NCBI GenBank assembly: GCA_019155205.2
Contig: JAHNZQ020000308.1
Location: 5,729,606 to 5,744,748, forward strand
Length of the DNA: 15,143 nucleotides
Source: Gracilaria vermiculophylla
Taxonomy: Eukaryota > Rhodophyta > Florideophyceae > Gracilariales > Gracilariaceae
Direction of reading: 5' to 3'
Under the pieces are notes generated by a model, which worked only from the letters and a program-made list of their open reading frames with translations, had not been told where the DNA came from and searched no databases. Within the stretch, counting starts at the first letter, position 1, and the number at the start of each line of letters is the position of its first letter. This document shows positions 1-7,102 of the stretch, one piece after another. Position numbers and translations under genes: made by a program.

Positions 1-438
1 CAAGAGGGTGTTTATTTCCGAGGGTTCCCGTCCCTGCAGCTCCATAGGTAGCGGCTGCCATGCCGTGTGTGGTTCTTAAACCTCCACGTCGGCGTTCTCC
101 AGAGGTGTTGCGGAGGATTCCGCTTGCCTCTGATCATGCATTCTCCTAAGGCGAATCCTGAAACGCTCCACAGAGGCGCCAGGATTCCGAAGGAGACTTT
201 CAGGGTCCTCCAGGGTGGCGGCCATCTCCTGGGGAGCGCTGCGCGTGCTTCGCCCACCAACAGAGCTGGTTGCTTTAGGATCCTGTAGGGGGGTTTCCAT
301 GAAATGTTCTGAGGTGTTCATAGAGGAGTAGGTCGGGGGTGATTTGCTTCTACTTCAGGATCACCTTAAGGAAGAAATCCACTGTTGGGGGTTGGTCGTT
401 GCAAACTAGAGAGACGATTATGCTGCGACTTGTGCGAA

Positions 439-828
439 TCCTTTAGGAACTGTGACCTTCTATGTCAGGAGACCAGTTGTGGCTCGGTCAGCCCTCCTGT
501 CGAGGCAGTAAAGCACAACGTCCGTTAGGAGTTTTTGGTGACTCCAAAGGCGCGTATTCCTAAAGGTGGACTCTGGTATCGGCTATTGCGAGCCGGGGGA
601 GTTCTGAAAGGGATCCGCAAACATCAAGCGGAAGGGGAGGTTCACTGGGCGGACAATGCTCTTACAGGCGCTGCTATGATGCAACCTGGGGATCGGCGGC
701 TTAGAAACCTGCGTAGGTCGACAAGAGACTCCAATCGGAAAAGTAGAAGAAGACGCAAGGGTGCTTGTCTTTACTTCCCCAGAGGTGGAGCTCAACCGGC
801 AGCTTAAATATCAAGCCCGGAGGCCGCC
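439..828 (+). repeat. Diverged direct repeat, left copy
   Basis: This copy aligns by eye with 961-1231 in the same orientation. Shared landmarks in order are GCACAAC followed by a TAGGAG word, AAAGGTGG, GGATCYGCAAAC, TTCACTGGGCGG, GATCGG..GGCTT..AAAC, and GCAG.TTAA.TATCA.GCC. This copy carries about 60 extra bases at about 735-795. Both strands keep short similar peptides: VSKPPIPR, GRPVKL-like and FADP on the minus strand, and HWA.N..TG on the plus strand. A decayed coding element is therefore possible, but no family is recognisable. Confidence 0.6.
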
Positions 829-960
829 ACGGCAGGTCTCATTACTGTGCTAATTACCTGCATAAAATATATAAAATAAATAATAATTTTTACCATACCT
901 CAAGGATACTGTAGCGCACGCGGGCGAGATTATGCACCACGTGGCCCAGCTAATAAATTA

Positions 961-1231
961 CGAACCCTCCTTAGGAATATTATATCTTAAGGCACAACCA
1001 CCCTATTTCCGTAGGAGCCACTGCACTACAAAGGTGGTCACCGGCAATCGCTTTCACAAGAGGCCGGATTTCAGAAAGAGGATCTGCAAACTCTGAATGG
1101 AAATTGAGCTTCACTGGGCGGCCAATGATCCTACAGGCTATTCTAGGATGCCTTGGGATCGGTGGCTTCGAAACGTACGGAGATTTGACGAGAGCCCCAA
1201 GCTGCAGATTAAGTATCACGCCGGGCCCCCT
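961..1231 (+). repeat. Diverged direct repeat, right copy
   Basis: This is the partner of 439-828, offset by roughly 480 bp, and carries the same ordered landmark words. On the minus strand its frame stays open through 980-1558 and contains VSKPPIPR, then RPVKL, then FADP. The left copy repeats this order but has a stop soon after FADP. Conservation of a minus-strand peptide is only suggestive, because the plus-strand frames also look similar at this divergence. Age and origin are unknown. Confidence 0.6.
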
Positions 1232-1372
1232 TATGTTATAGTGAGTGTGATAGTAATAACGAGACAGTGTACCAAGAGTGATGTGCAAATGACGCACGTC
1301 GCATCGCCGTTTCGTCTCCTTAGAGGTAGTGTTAATGGTTAGGTTGATTTTTGATTTTACAGTAAGGTACCA

Positions 1373-1395
1373 GAGGTGCATTTCGAGTGCACCTC
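1373..1395. repeat. Perfect 8-bp-stem hairpin
   Basis: GAGGTGCA at 1373-1380 and TGCACCTC at 1388-1395 are exact reverse complements around a 7-base loop. There is no T-run after it and no adjacent gene to give it a role. It may be chance or a remnant of an element end. Confidence 0.4.
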
Positions 1396-1882
1396 CTGAG
1401 GGCAAAGTGGTTCTGCCGGCGGCGCAGGCCCGGGGGCCTCGCACGGTGAAGATACTCACTGTACGAGCTATCCCCGTAACAAGATGGAAATTCAAGCACC
1501 TCTTGGACACCTCTACCGCCGTTTTGGTTTCTACAGTCGACCATAATGGCTCTTCCATTACCCTGCGGTTCTACTAGCGCGCGTGCGTTGCATTCTGTCA
1601 CTGCGAATATAGGTGCATTCTGCGCGCCCTCTATCTCGCAGCCTCAGTTGATGTGCTTCCACGTACCTCTCAGGTTTCCTTTCCCCAACTTGTAGGTTGA
1701 GCTCACCTTGCGCTCCTTAGCCACCCGTCCACACGAACATCTTTTGGTTTGTAGCCGCTCTGGTTATACCACATCACTGACGGCGCACACGCTCACCGAG
1801 TAGCGGCTTTCTCGACTCGGTCAGCAAACGCAGCGGTAGGAAATCATGACTTTTCCATATCTTCCAATCCACTCACTCTTTT

Positions 1883-2038
1883 TCAGTTCTTCCTGACACT
1901 ATGCAAAAGCTCCGCGATCAGCGCAAGGGTTTGCGTGAGATCCTCTCCATTTGCTATTGACATAGCTGCAGCATCGATGGCAGCTTTGACACAAGCAACT
2001 TTTGCAACCGCTTCTCGCTGGCATCGTGCCGCGTCCAT
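1883..2038 (-). CDS. Small ORF fragment, possible severed C-terminal part of the 2356-2718 ORF
   Basis: This 51-codon minus-strand frame begins MDAARCQREA and ends LLHSVRKN at a TGA. It is alanine-rich and probably helical, with no recognised domain. Removing the LTR element and one copy of its GGGCT duplication puts this stretch in the same frame as the ORF at 2356-2718. A TAG at 2042-2044 lies between them, three codons before this ATG. It could be the old C-terminal part of a longer protein that acquired a nonsense codon, or a chance frame. The larger overlapping frame at 1899-2132 runs into the LTR and is less protein-like. Confidence 0.25.
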   Translation of the reverse strand: MDAARCQREAVAKVACVKAAIDAAAMSIANGEDLTQTLALIAELLHSVRKN

Positions 2039-2047
2039 ATCCTACTC

Positions 2048-2052
2048 GGGCT
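2048..2052. repeat. Target-site duplication (left), GGGCT
   Basis: GGGCT directly precedes the left LTR and recurs at 2362-2366 directly after the right LTR. A 5-bp duplication is normal for retroviral-type integrase. Confidence 0.9.
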
Positions 2053-2131
2053 TGTTGGAAAACAGATGAGCTATTTGCGCTATACTCTCTTGTGACACAG
2101 GGCGCACAGTTCACCATTTGAACTATCAACA
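2053..2131 (-). repeat. 3' LTR (79 bp)
   Basis: It is identical to 2283-2361. In element orientation it starts TGTTGATAG and ends TTCCAACA. It contains TAGCGCAAATAG (minus strand, 2071-2082), a fair match to a polymerase III A-box, although in this LTR that signal would read outward into flanking DNA. Confidence 0.92.
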
Positions 2132-2145
2132 CGCCCCCTCGCCCT
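2132..2145 (-). promoter_or_regulatory. Polypurine tract of the LTR element
   Basis: On the minus strand the bases immediately before the 3' LTR read AGGGCGAGGGGGCG, 12 purines of 14. This is the expected site for plus-strand priming in an LTR retrotransposon. Confidence 0.75.
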
Positions 2146-2236
2146 GTACTTCCTTACAGAACGAGACCTCGAGCTTACAGTAGCCAATCATCACTACTGC
2201 TGTACACCTGTACAATTTCTCAGGCTCAGGTCACTT

Positions 2237-2253
2237 CTGGGAGTCGAACCCAG
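2237..2253 (-). promoter_or_regulatory. tRNA T-arm-like hairpin with polymerase III B-box
   Basis: The minus strand reads CTGGGTTCGACTCCCAG, a 5-bp stem closing a 7-base TTCGACT loop exactly as in a tRNA T-arm. Its core, GGTTCGACTCC (2240-2250), matches the B-box consensus GGTTCGANTCC in full. It lies inside the LTR element, about 62 bases downstream of an A-box-like word in the 5' LTR. I infer that it could drive polymerase III transcription. It could instead be a tRNA fragment captured when the element formed. Confidence 0.65.
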
Positions 2254-2267
2254 GGTCCTAGCGTTTA

Positions 2268-2282
2268 GCTGGGCCCATAACC
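2268..2282 (-). promoter_or_regulatory. Primer-binding site complementary to initiator tRNA-Met anticodon arm
   Basis: The minus strand reads GGTTATGGGCCCAGC with no gap after the 5' LTR. Its complement, GCTGGGCCCATAACC, is the conserved anticodon stem-loop of eukaryotic initiator tRNA-Met. Copia of Drosophila and Ty5 of yeast are known to prime from this internal tRNA region (half-tRNA priming) rather than from the tRNA 3' end. This points to a Ty1/copia-type helper. Confidence 0.88.
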
Positions 2283-2361
2283 TGTTGGAAAACAGATGAG
2301 CTATTTGCGCTATACTCTCTTGTGACACAGGGCGCACAGTTCACCATTTGAACTATCAACA
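2283..2361 (-). repeat. 5' LTR (79 bp)
   Basis: It is identical to 2053-2131 and opens the element on the minus strand. An A-box-like TAGCGCAAATAG lies at 2301-2312 (minus), upstream of the interior B-box. The first six bases, TGTTGA, supply the new last sense codon and stop of the ORF at 2356-2718. Confidence 0.92.
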
Positions 2362-2718
2362 GGGCTGGAAGAGGCACTGATGTATGTCCAAGTGAGTTTC
2401 CGCTGTGACGCATTTACATCGCTCAGCGTCACGGCATTTGCCGAAGACGCGAATAATGAGGTCGATAACAGCGTGTTCTTTCTCTTTTTCTGTATTATCA
2501 CGACGTCGGCGACGCTTTGCAGCTGCTGAGACTCTTTGGCCCTCCGTCCCGTCTTCTATGTCGAGGCTGCCCATGTTCTTATCGTGCGCCCTCTGGTTTT
2601 GACGATTGCGGCGCATGAGCGACACATCTTGAATGGCTGCTCCAGCACGGGAGAGCTCATCTTTGACGGTATTCTTCTTTTCATTTGCTTCCGTTGCTGC
2701 CAAGCGTGCGTAACGCAT
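2356..2718 (-). CDS. Hypothetical basic protein, 120 aa; last codon and stop supplied by the LTR insertion
   Basis: This ATG-started ORF (purine at -3, in-frame TAG six codons upstream) begins MRYARLAATE. It is rich in charged residues, with a basic run KRRRRR near residues 69-73 that could be a nuclear localisation signal, followed by a likely helix around VIDLIIRVFGK. I recognise no family. The LTR element entered at its 3' end: the old reading ...Gln-Pro-Glu-TAG became ...Gln-Pro-Cys-TGA, using the first six LTR bases. In the unoccupied site the frame met TAG at 2042-2044 and was open again beyond it. It may be a host gene, an accessory gene of an older transposon, or a chance frame. Confidence 0.35.
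   Translation of the reverse strand: MRYARLAATEANEKKNTVKDELSRAGAAIQDVSLMRRNRQNQRAHDKNMGSLDIEDGTEGQRVSAAAKRRRRRDNTEKEKEHAVIDLIIRVFGKCRDAERCKCVTAETHLDIHQCLFQPC
2362..2366. repeat. Target-site duplication (right), GGGCT
   Basis: Second copy of the 5-bp duplication flanking the miniature LTR element. Confidence 0.9.
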
Positions 2719-3480
2719 GGCAGTAGGGGCGCTCTATCGGAGGTTTGACTACTCGTCCAGCAGCTCCGTCGTGCCTGCCTGCCTGGATAGGGCTGCGTCT
2801 TTCTTTTCAAAACGCTATGTCAGCAGCACAAACCGATTTTTGACGTGCATGCTGTTTGTTTCAAACGGATTGCTCGGTTGCGCGTTGAAAAGTACAGCCA
2901 CTTTTGTATACTTTCTGTCGCCTTCTCCTCACTTGGCGCGATACGCATCCGCACTTGTGATAGCACGCACGCAAAGCGGGTGTACATCTGCCTTACTGCA
3001 CTTTACCCGGCACTGTTTGGTTGGAATGGGAGATAAACGGACGATTGAGCTTGACGTGTGGGGGCCAGATTCTGTGGAAGACTCGTTTGCAACCGAATAA
3101 AAAGGGCGCACTGTCTGTGAATTTGCATGAGGACGGGATGAGGGAAGGTAGGGAACCTCGTTGGTTGCCATATTTTCGCCGTCTGTAGAACGAAAAGGGG
3201 GGGGTTGGGGGGGGGGAGGAGGCGGTGTCACGTAATAGCACACTCGCAGGCACGAGTAACGAAGAACGGTTGGCAGGTACTTGTTGTTAGCACGCACTGC
3301 AAAAGACAGGGTGGCACGTTAAAGACAAGGCGCTTCACAGAGGCGGAGTGTGACGGCGTGAATGGCAAAAGATGTTGGCGCAAGCAGCGTGAGCGGCGTG
3401 GGTGGGCAAATAAGAGCAGCAAATAGCAGCGAAAATGTGTTGTGTACAGGGTGTGTGTGAACGATTTAGCGGTAGGAATT
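2719..3480. other. Gene-free stretch left of the Harbinger element
   Basis: The longest frame (2717-3100, plus) overlaps the start of the 2356-2718 ORF on the other strand. It is serine-rich and has no recognisable motif, so I do not call it. The region has intermediate GC and one striking G-run cluster near 3197. The last three bases are ATT, the target-site duplication of the element that follows. Confidence 0.5.
3197..3224 (+). other. G-rich tract, potential G-quadruplex
   Basis: The plus strand has eight G, TT, ten G, A, GGA and GGCGG. Four G-tracts separated by very short loops satisfy the usual G-quadruplex pattern. No neighbouring gene makes its role evident. Confidence 0.6.
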
Positions 3481-3497
3481 GGAGCACTCCTGAAATC
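3481..3497 (+). repeat. Left terminal inverted repeat of Harbinger element
   Basis: This is a 17-bp perfect partner of 6734-6750. Its first ten bases, GGAGCACTCC, are themselves almost palindromic (GGAG-CA-CTCC). The similarity continues weakly inward. Confidence 0.93.
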
Positions 3498-4075
3498 ACA
3501 AATCACAAAATGCTACCGCACAAATTGTGATAAAAACACGTTGAAATGCGATTATGGCACGTCCGTAAACCTCGATCTCTTCCAACGGTTATCTCTTTGG
3601 AAGCAGAGCCTCTGCTCGTATCAAATCTCTTGCCATACAACTTTGGCGCGCTTTCCGGCGCCCTCACTTCACCACGACACCATTCGGCGAAGTTCTCAAT
3701 GCCTTCTCGCCGCTCCGCTTCTCCGTTGCCCTAAAGACACCACTGTCCTGCTTCGTCTTTAGTTTCAATAGTTGTTGCGCTTCTCGCCGCAACATCGTCA
3801 AATTGCTCACGGTGGCGTCAAGGTTTTCTCTTTCCCTACCTTGCGCCCATCCAGAAGTTCCTACGTCCGACTACGGTTAGCCCTCTGCTTCTGGAACTTT
3901 GGTGCGCACGTGTCGCCGTAATAGGCTTCGTTGGCTTGCTGCTTTCCTGTTCTTGCTCTTCTGTAGTTCGACGGATCAGATCTTTGCAAAGTAACGGACT
4001 GAAAAGATCGTACACCAAAAGTACACAAGACACTGAATTTGTGTGTGAGGCAGTGTAGGGCTTGTAGGTGTGGTC
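3498..4075. other. Non-coding left arm of Harbinger element
   Basis: This holds the presumed promoter of the accessory gene. A 23-base word at 3509-3531 (AATGCTACCGCACAAATTGT plus GAT) recurs with four mismatches in direct orientation at 6637-6659 near the other end. No ORF with recognisable content is present, and I could not identify a TATA box with confidence. Confidence 0.6.
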
Positions 4076-5203
4076 ATGGCAAAAAAGTGTACTGAAGAAA
4101 GTAAGAATTTGCAGAACATGGCTGCGACATCATTTACACTAACGACGATACCGGAAGATGGTTGCTCCGGATTTGGTGAAGAAGTGGTCAGCTGTGTTTC
4201 TCGCCCACAGGTCGCGATGGATCAACTCCAGTCAAGCCCGTCAATTGCAATTGTAACTGGAAGAGATGGAATCAGACCACAGAGGGGAGGGCCGTGTGTA
4301 GCCGTAGCGGGAATTCAAGAAAGAAATACGAATCTCTCTTCGCAGCGAGAAGTATTGGGACTGGCCCCAACGTCTACTCTAATTCGGAAAAGAACTCCGA
4401 AAAAGGCGTCGACATCTAAAGCACCGACAGTTAAAAGAGGATCTGGATTCACACAAAGTGAAACTAACAACCTCCTCGACTTGATTGAAGAGTTCATTCC
4501 ACTGGGAAAAGAGGAATGGGAAATGGTAGCGAGACTGAATAGTACACGATATCCTTTGCAAGGTCGGAACGCCGATTCGCTTCGACGTAAGTTCTCAGCA
4601 ATACGTCGCACAACAGTCCCAACTGGTGACCCAAGCATTTCGGCGCATGTGCTTCGGGCTAAGCAACTTCGGGAGCAGCTAATTGAACGAGCGGATATTG
4701 GTGATGGAGCAGAGTCGGACATGGACTACACAGAAGGCATGGACGACGAGAAGGCAAACACCTTGGAAGCAGGATTAGAGAACAACATTGGAGTAGGTAG
4801 GCATAGCCACCACCCGATCTTAGGACAAACAGCGCGGCAGATCCGGTCGCCATCACCATGGCCGCTCGTGCGCAAAAGGGTAAAAGGAGCTGGAGAAGAC
4901 TCCATATTAGAGATTATGAAAGTTTCCATGCTCCAAGAGCAGGAACGAAGGGACGCAGAACATCGTAGATATATAGCAGAACGAGAAGCTGAAGCGCAAC
5001 GAAAAGAAGAAGAGCGCAGATATCGCGCACAACGTCTTCAGGAAGAAGCTAAGTGGCGAGAGGAAGATCGTGAACGTCGGCAAGAGGAGAGAAAGCGATG
5101 GGAGGAAACAAGACGTTCAAACATCCAGATGATGCAAATGATGATGATGGCTATCTTCGGTCAGAAAGGTAAATCGTTTGATGCAGATAATCCTGAGAAG
5201 TAA
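4076..5203 (+). CDS. Harbinger accessory protein, Myb/SANT-like (DUF6818-like), 375 aa, intact
   Basis: It probably binds transposon ends and brings the nuclease to them, the role known for Myb-like partners in PIF/Harbinger elements. From the ATG at 4076 (G at -3 and +4), residues 1-100 look disordered. RKRTPKK at about 104-110 is a likely nuclear signal. Residues about 119-208 form the conserved module GSGFTQSE..LLDLIEEFIPLGKEEWE, then GRNADSLRRKFSAI, then PTGDP..... RAK and RAD, which I match from memory to the DUF6818 family. An acidic linker follows. Residues about 283-348 are a long E/R/K-rich coiled coil, then a methionine run. Its stop lies 22 bp from the stop of the opposing transposase gene. 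The frame is undamaged, unlike its partner. Confidence 0.88.
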   Translation: MAKKCTEESKNLQNMAATSFTLTTIPEDGCSGFGEEVVSCVSRPQVAMDQLQSSPSIAIVTGRDGIRPQRGGPCVAVAGIQERNTNLSSQREVLGLAPTSTLIRKRTPKKASTSKAPTVKRGSGFTQSETNNLLDLIEEFIPLGKEEWEMVARLNSTRYPLQGRNADSLRRKFSAIRRTTVPTGDPSISAHVLRAKQLREQLIERADIGDGAESDMDYTEGMDDEKANTLEAGLENNIGVGRHSHHPILGQTARQIRSPSPWPLVRKRVKGAGEDSILEIMKVSMLQEQERRDAEHRRYIAEREAEAQRKEEERRYRAQRLQEEAKWREEDRERRQEERKRWEETRRSNIQMMQMMMMAIFGQKGKSFDADNPEK

Positions 5204-5225
5204 ACAAAGCAATTCTCTTACTTAT

Positions 5226-6424
5226 TCATTCCAGTAGGAAACTATTTGCCTCCACACTTAAGTGCGGCATGTATGTGTGCAGAATTTGATTATTACTAAC
5301 CAATCGAGAACGTAGGTTGTGAAGCATTACGACTGTTATCATCATGAGCTTTCTTTCGCTTCGTTCTTCATAAACAAACCGATCCCGGAGCCTTGGAGAG
5401 GTAGCCTTAAACGTGTGCATACCACATTCAGGTGCTTCTCGGGCAGAAGTGGCCGGCTCTAAGCGCTGCATGTCCTTACCAGTACCATTCGAAGTAATCA
5501 CAGAATCCTGCGCAGATTTGATTAGGAAAGGGTAGCTTGTCTTACAAAATGCAGAACCAACCACACATTGACCCCCATAACTGTCATAGACCTCCTGCAG
5601 TTTCGCATACACTACGCCCCACTCTGCAATTACTGAGTCGTGCATTGCACCAGGTGCATTTAAGGAACATGCGATTACTACTCCATTCGCGGCAAAAACC
5701 AATACATTGCCTACGAAATGATCATGTGCCCACCCATTATAAAACATGTTCTGTATAGTAAAGTTTCCGCTTTGTTCCAAGTATAGTTTGAGACCATCAG
5801 CGACACAGTACACTTCTGGGAGGGCAGGATGTCTTGCTTCAGAGCAATTTGATACTGTTTGACTTCTTCTGCAGACGGCATACGAATTGCGGCATACTGA
5901 TCAGATCGTAAAACTTTAAAAAGTATTCTTCTGCCAAACCGTATAAATAGGGAGCACACAGAACCAGTGAAACCGAATAACATGCACAGAACAAATTCCG
6001 CTCCTCGCGTTCTATGCCAAGCCAGCAAAAGACCAAGGCATTGAGTTGCTGTCATACATCTTGGACGTTCAGAGTTAATGGTCTGTTTCAAAATTCAAAT
6101 TTGACCATCATCAGAGTACGGTGTATATAGGTTATACTTTGGTTCGAACTTACGAAGAAGATACCGAAAACTAGGGTGGTCAAAACCTGTGAGAGTAATG
6201 AGTGACTGATTACATCTGCTTTGGAAAAGATGTGAAAAGGCAGAATTCTTTGGTTGCTGTAGAGCAATTCTGGTTACTTTTCGCTGTCGCCTTCGGCGTC
6301 GTTCTGGGTGGATACGACGAATAAATTTTCTTGTGACATATCTTTCTCTTAGGGAAAGATATACCATGACTGAAGGCAAGAAAGTAATATTCCTTTGGAC
6401 TGTTGTCTTGTATGATTGAAGCAT
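5226..6424 (-). pseudogene. Harbinger DDE nuclease (DDE_Tnp_4 type), broken by one stop and one frameshift
   Basis: This was the transposase that cuts and joins the element ends. The frame opens at ATG 6424 (A at -3) with a basic N-terminal part, then HPSFRYLLRKFEPKYNLYTP. An in-frame TGA at 6095-6097 interrupts it. The same frame continues with CLGLLLAWHRTRG and FIRFGRRILFKVLRS. At about 5814-5822 the reading shifts by one base into a frame starting VYCVADGLKLYLEQSG. It then carries NAPGAMHDSVIAEW, FLIKSAQ and a REAPECGM segment, ending at TGA 5226. The D of VADG, the D of MHDS and the E of APEC are the likely catalytic triad. Total length, about 400 codons, is normal for the family. Both lesions are confined to small sites, so inactivation looks recent. 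Sequencing error is the alternative. Confidence 0.85.
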
Positions 6425-6733
6425 ATTAGTGTTTGCTGATGTTTTCTGCTTTAGTATTTCTGAGCAACGAACGGGATGGTGTGGTATTAATTAGACAAAA
6501 TGAGCTGAGAGAGATGTAGTCTGCCATGCGCTGTCTTGGTGGGTGATGCAATCAGGATCCTACGCATCGTAGTTAGAGAAAGGCCAAGTAAAAGCGTTTA
6601 GGCAACGGCCGCAATGATTTGGCGCCAAAACCTGTGAATGCTGCTGCACAAATTACGATTTCAGAAGAGGACAGATGCTCTGCTGTGGTCACAATTTTTT
6701 CGGCCGTACGTAATTGCTACTGTAGTAAATTGA
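6425..6733. other. Non-coding right arm of Harbinger element
   Basis: This lies between the transposase start and the right inverted repeat and presumably holds the transposase promoter on the minus strand. It contains the direct copy (6637-6659) of the left-arm word and the inverted AAATTGTGA motif. The short frame at 6619-6828 crosses the element end and is not a gene. Confidence 0.6.
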
Positions 6734-6750
6734 GATTTCAGGAGTGCTCC
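6734..6750 (-). repeat. Right terminal inverted repeat of Harbinger element
   Basis: Exact reverse complement of 3481-3497, followed by the ATT duplication at 6751-6753. Confidence 0.93.
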
Positions 6751-6793
6751 ATTGTCGGTGGGCTTGGCGCAAATCGGACACATGTCATACATA

Positions 6794-6817
6794 CAGTCTG
6801 TTTTAAAATCATAACAC
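6794..6817 (+). repeat. Left (3') terminal inverted repeat of Tc1-like element
   Basis: Imperfect partner of 8303-8326, with seven mismatches in 24 positions. The core GTTTTAAAA at 6800-6808 corresponds to GTTTCAAAA in the right repeat. Confidence 0.75.
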
Positions 6818-6850
6818 GTCGGTGTTGAAGTACAAAAATTGTGTATTTGG

Positions 6851-7102
6851 TACTGTACGACTACAAGAACAAGATATAAAGTAAATTGGAGTCCAAAAAC
6901 CGTTTCAAAATCAGAACCACTTTATTATTTTTAATTTTCTTTCGGCAACTCAGTAAGTAGTTTTTTCCACTTTTTTGCTGAAAAACGAAAATACAGCGTT
7001 TGGGCATCAAAGTGATGACGTCATTAATTGTGAAAATAGAAGTACATACTGTTTCAAAAACATACGACATGCTGTTAAATATAAAAAAAACGATCAAATG
7101 TA
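6851..7102 (-). repeat. 252-bp tandem duplicate of transposon 3' end, outer copy
   Basis: It aligns with the segment from 7103 onward at a constant 252-bp offset: TACTGTACG at 6851 and 7103, and a GTTTGGGCATCAAAGTGATG word at 6998 against its counterpart at 7250. On the minus strand it still encodes a second, decayed transposase tail with the family hallmark MPKRC, in parallel with MPKRF of the main gene. The copies are well diverged, so the duplication is old or came from a second element inserted in series. Confidence 0.75.

Larger units (their letters stand above)
1..1882. other. Gene-free stretch with decayed repeats
   Basis: I find no convincing gene here. The open frames are short, start at non-ATG codons or overlap one another, and none carries a motif I recognise. 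What can be seen is an old direct duplication (listed separately), several scattered CCTAAGG/CCTTTAGG-like words around 140-560 and 960-980 that may belong to the same repeat family, an AT-rich patch at about 860-900, and a small perfect hairpin at 1373-1395. The region is probably degenerate mobile or intergenic DNA. Confidence 0.5.
2053..2361 (-). mobile_element. TRIM/SMART-type miniature LTR retrotransposon, 309 bp, complete
   Basis: Two direct repeats of 79 bp, identical on reading, flank a 151-bp interior. Each repeat begins TGTTG and ends CAACA, the 5'-TG...CA-3' inverted ends of LTRs. The interior shows LTR retrotransposon hallmarks on the minus strand: a primer-binding site abuts the 5' LTR (2283-2361) and a purine-rich tract abuts the 3' LTR (2053-2131). 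GGGCT flanks the whole as a 5-bp target-site duplication. There is no coding capacity, so it must borrow gag, reverse transcriptase and integrase from a relative elsewhere. This fits TRIM elements, and its size is close to the smallest described (the SMART class). LTR identity implies recent insertion. A tandem duplication of a 230-bp segment is the alternative, but it would not explain the flanking GGGCT, PBS and PPT together. Confidence 0.93.
3481..6750. mobile_element. PIF/Harbinger-type DNA transposon, 3270 bp, termini intact
   Basis: GGAGCACTCCTGAAATC at 3481-3497 reappears as its exact reverse complement at the right end (6734-6750). A 3-bp ATT lies directly outside both ends (3478-3480 and 6751-6753), the duplication length typical of PIF/Harbinger. 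Inside are the two genes expected of the superfamily, placed tail to tail: a Myb/SANT-like accessory protein (plus) and a DDE nuclease (minus). The accessory gene is intact. The nuclease gene carries one stop and one frameshift, so this copy probably cannot move unaided but could be mobilised in trans. Subterminal AAATTGTGA occurs inverted near both ends (3522-3530 and 6689-6697), a candidate protein-binding site. Confidence 0.92.

Noticed and set aside
2223..2283. A tRNA gene on the minus strand (T-arm plus an anticodon-arm-like segment)
   Set aside because: The T-arm is perfect, but the 5' acceptor strand and D-arm are missing, and the apparent anticodon stem has a mismatch and a 3-base variable loop. 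The GGGCCCATAACC part is better explained as the PBS of the LTR element.
2717..3100. 127-codon plus-strand ORF
   Set aside because: It overlaps the start of the minus-strand ORF and has no motif. Composition and start context give no support.
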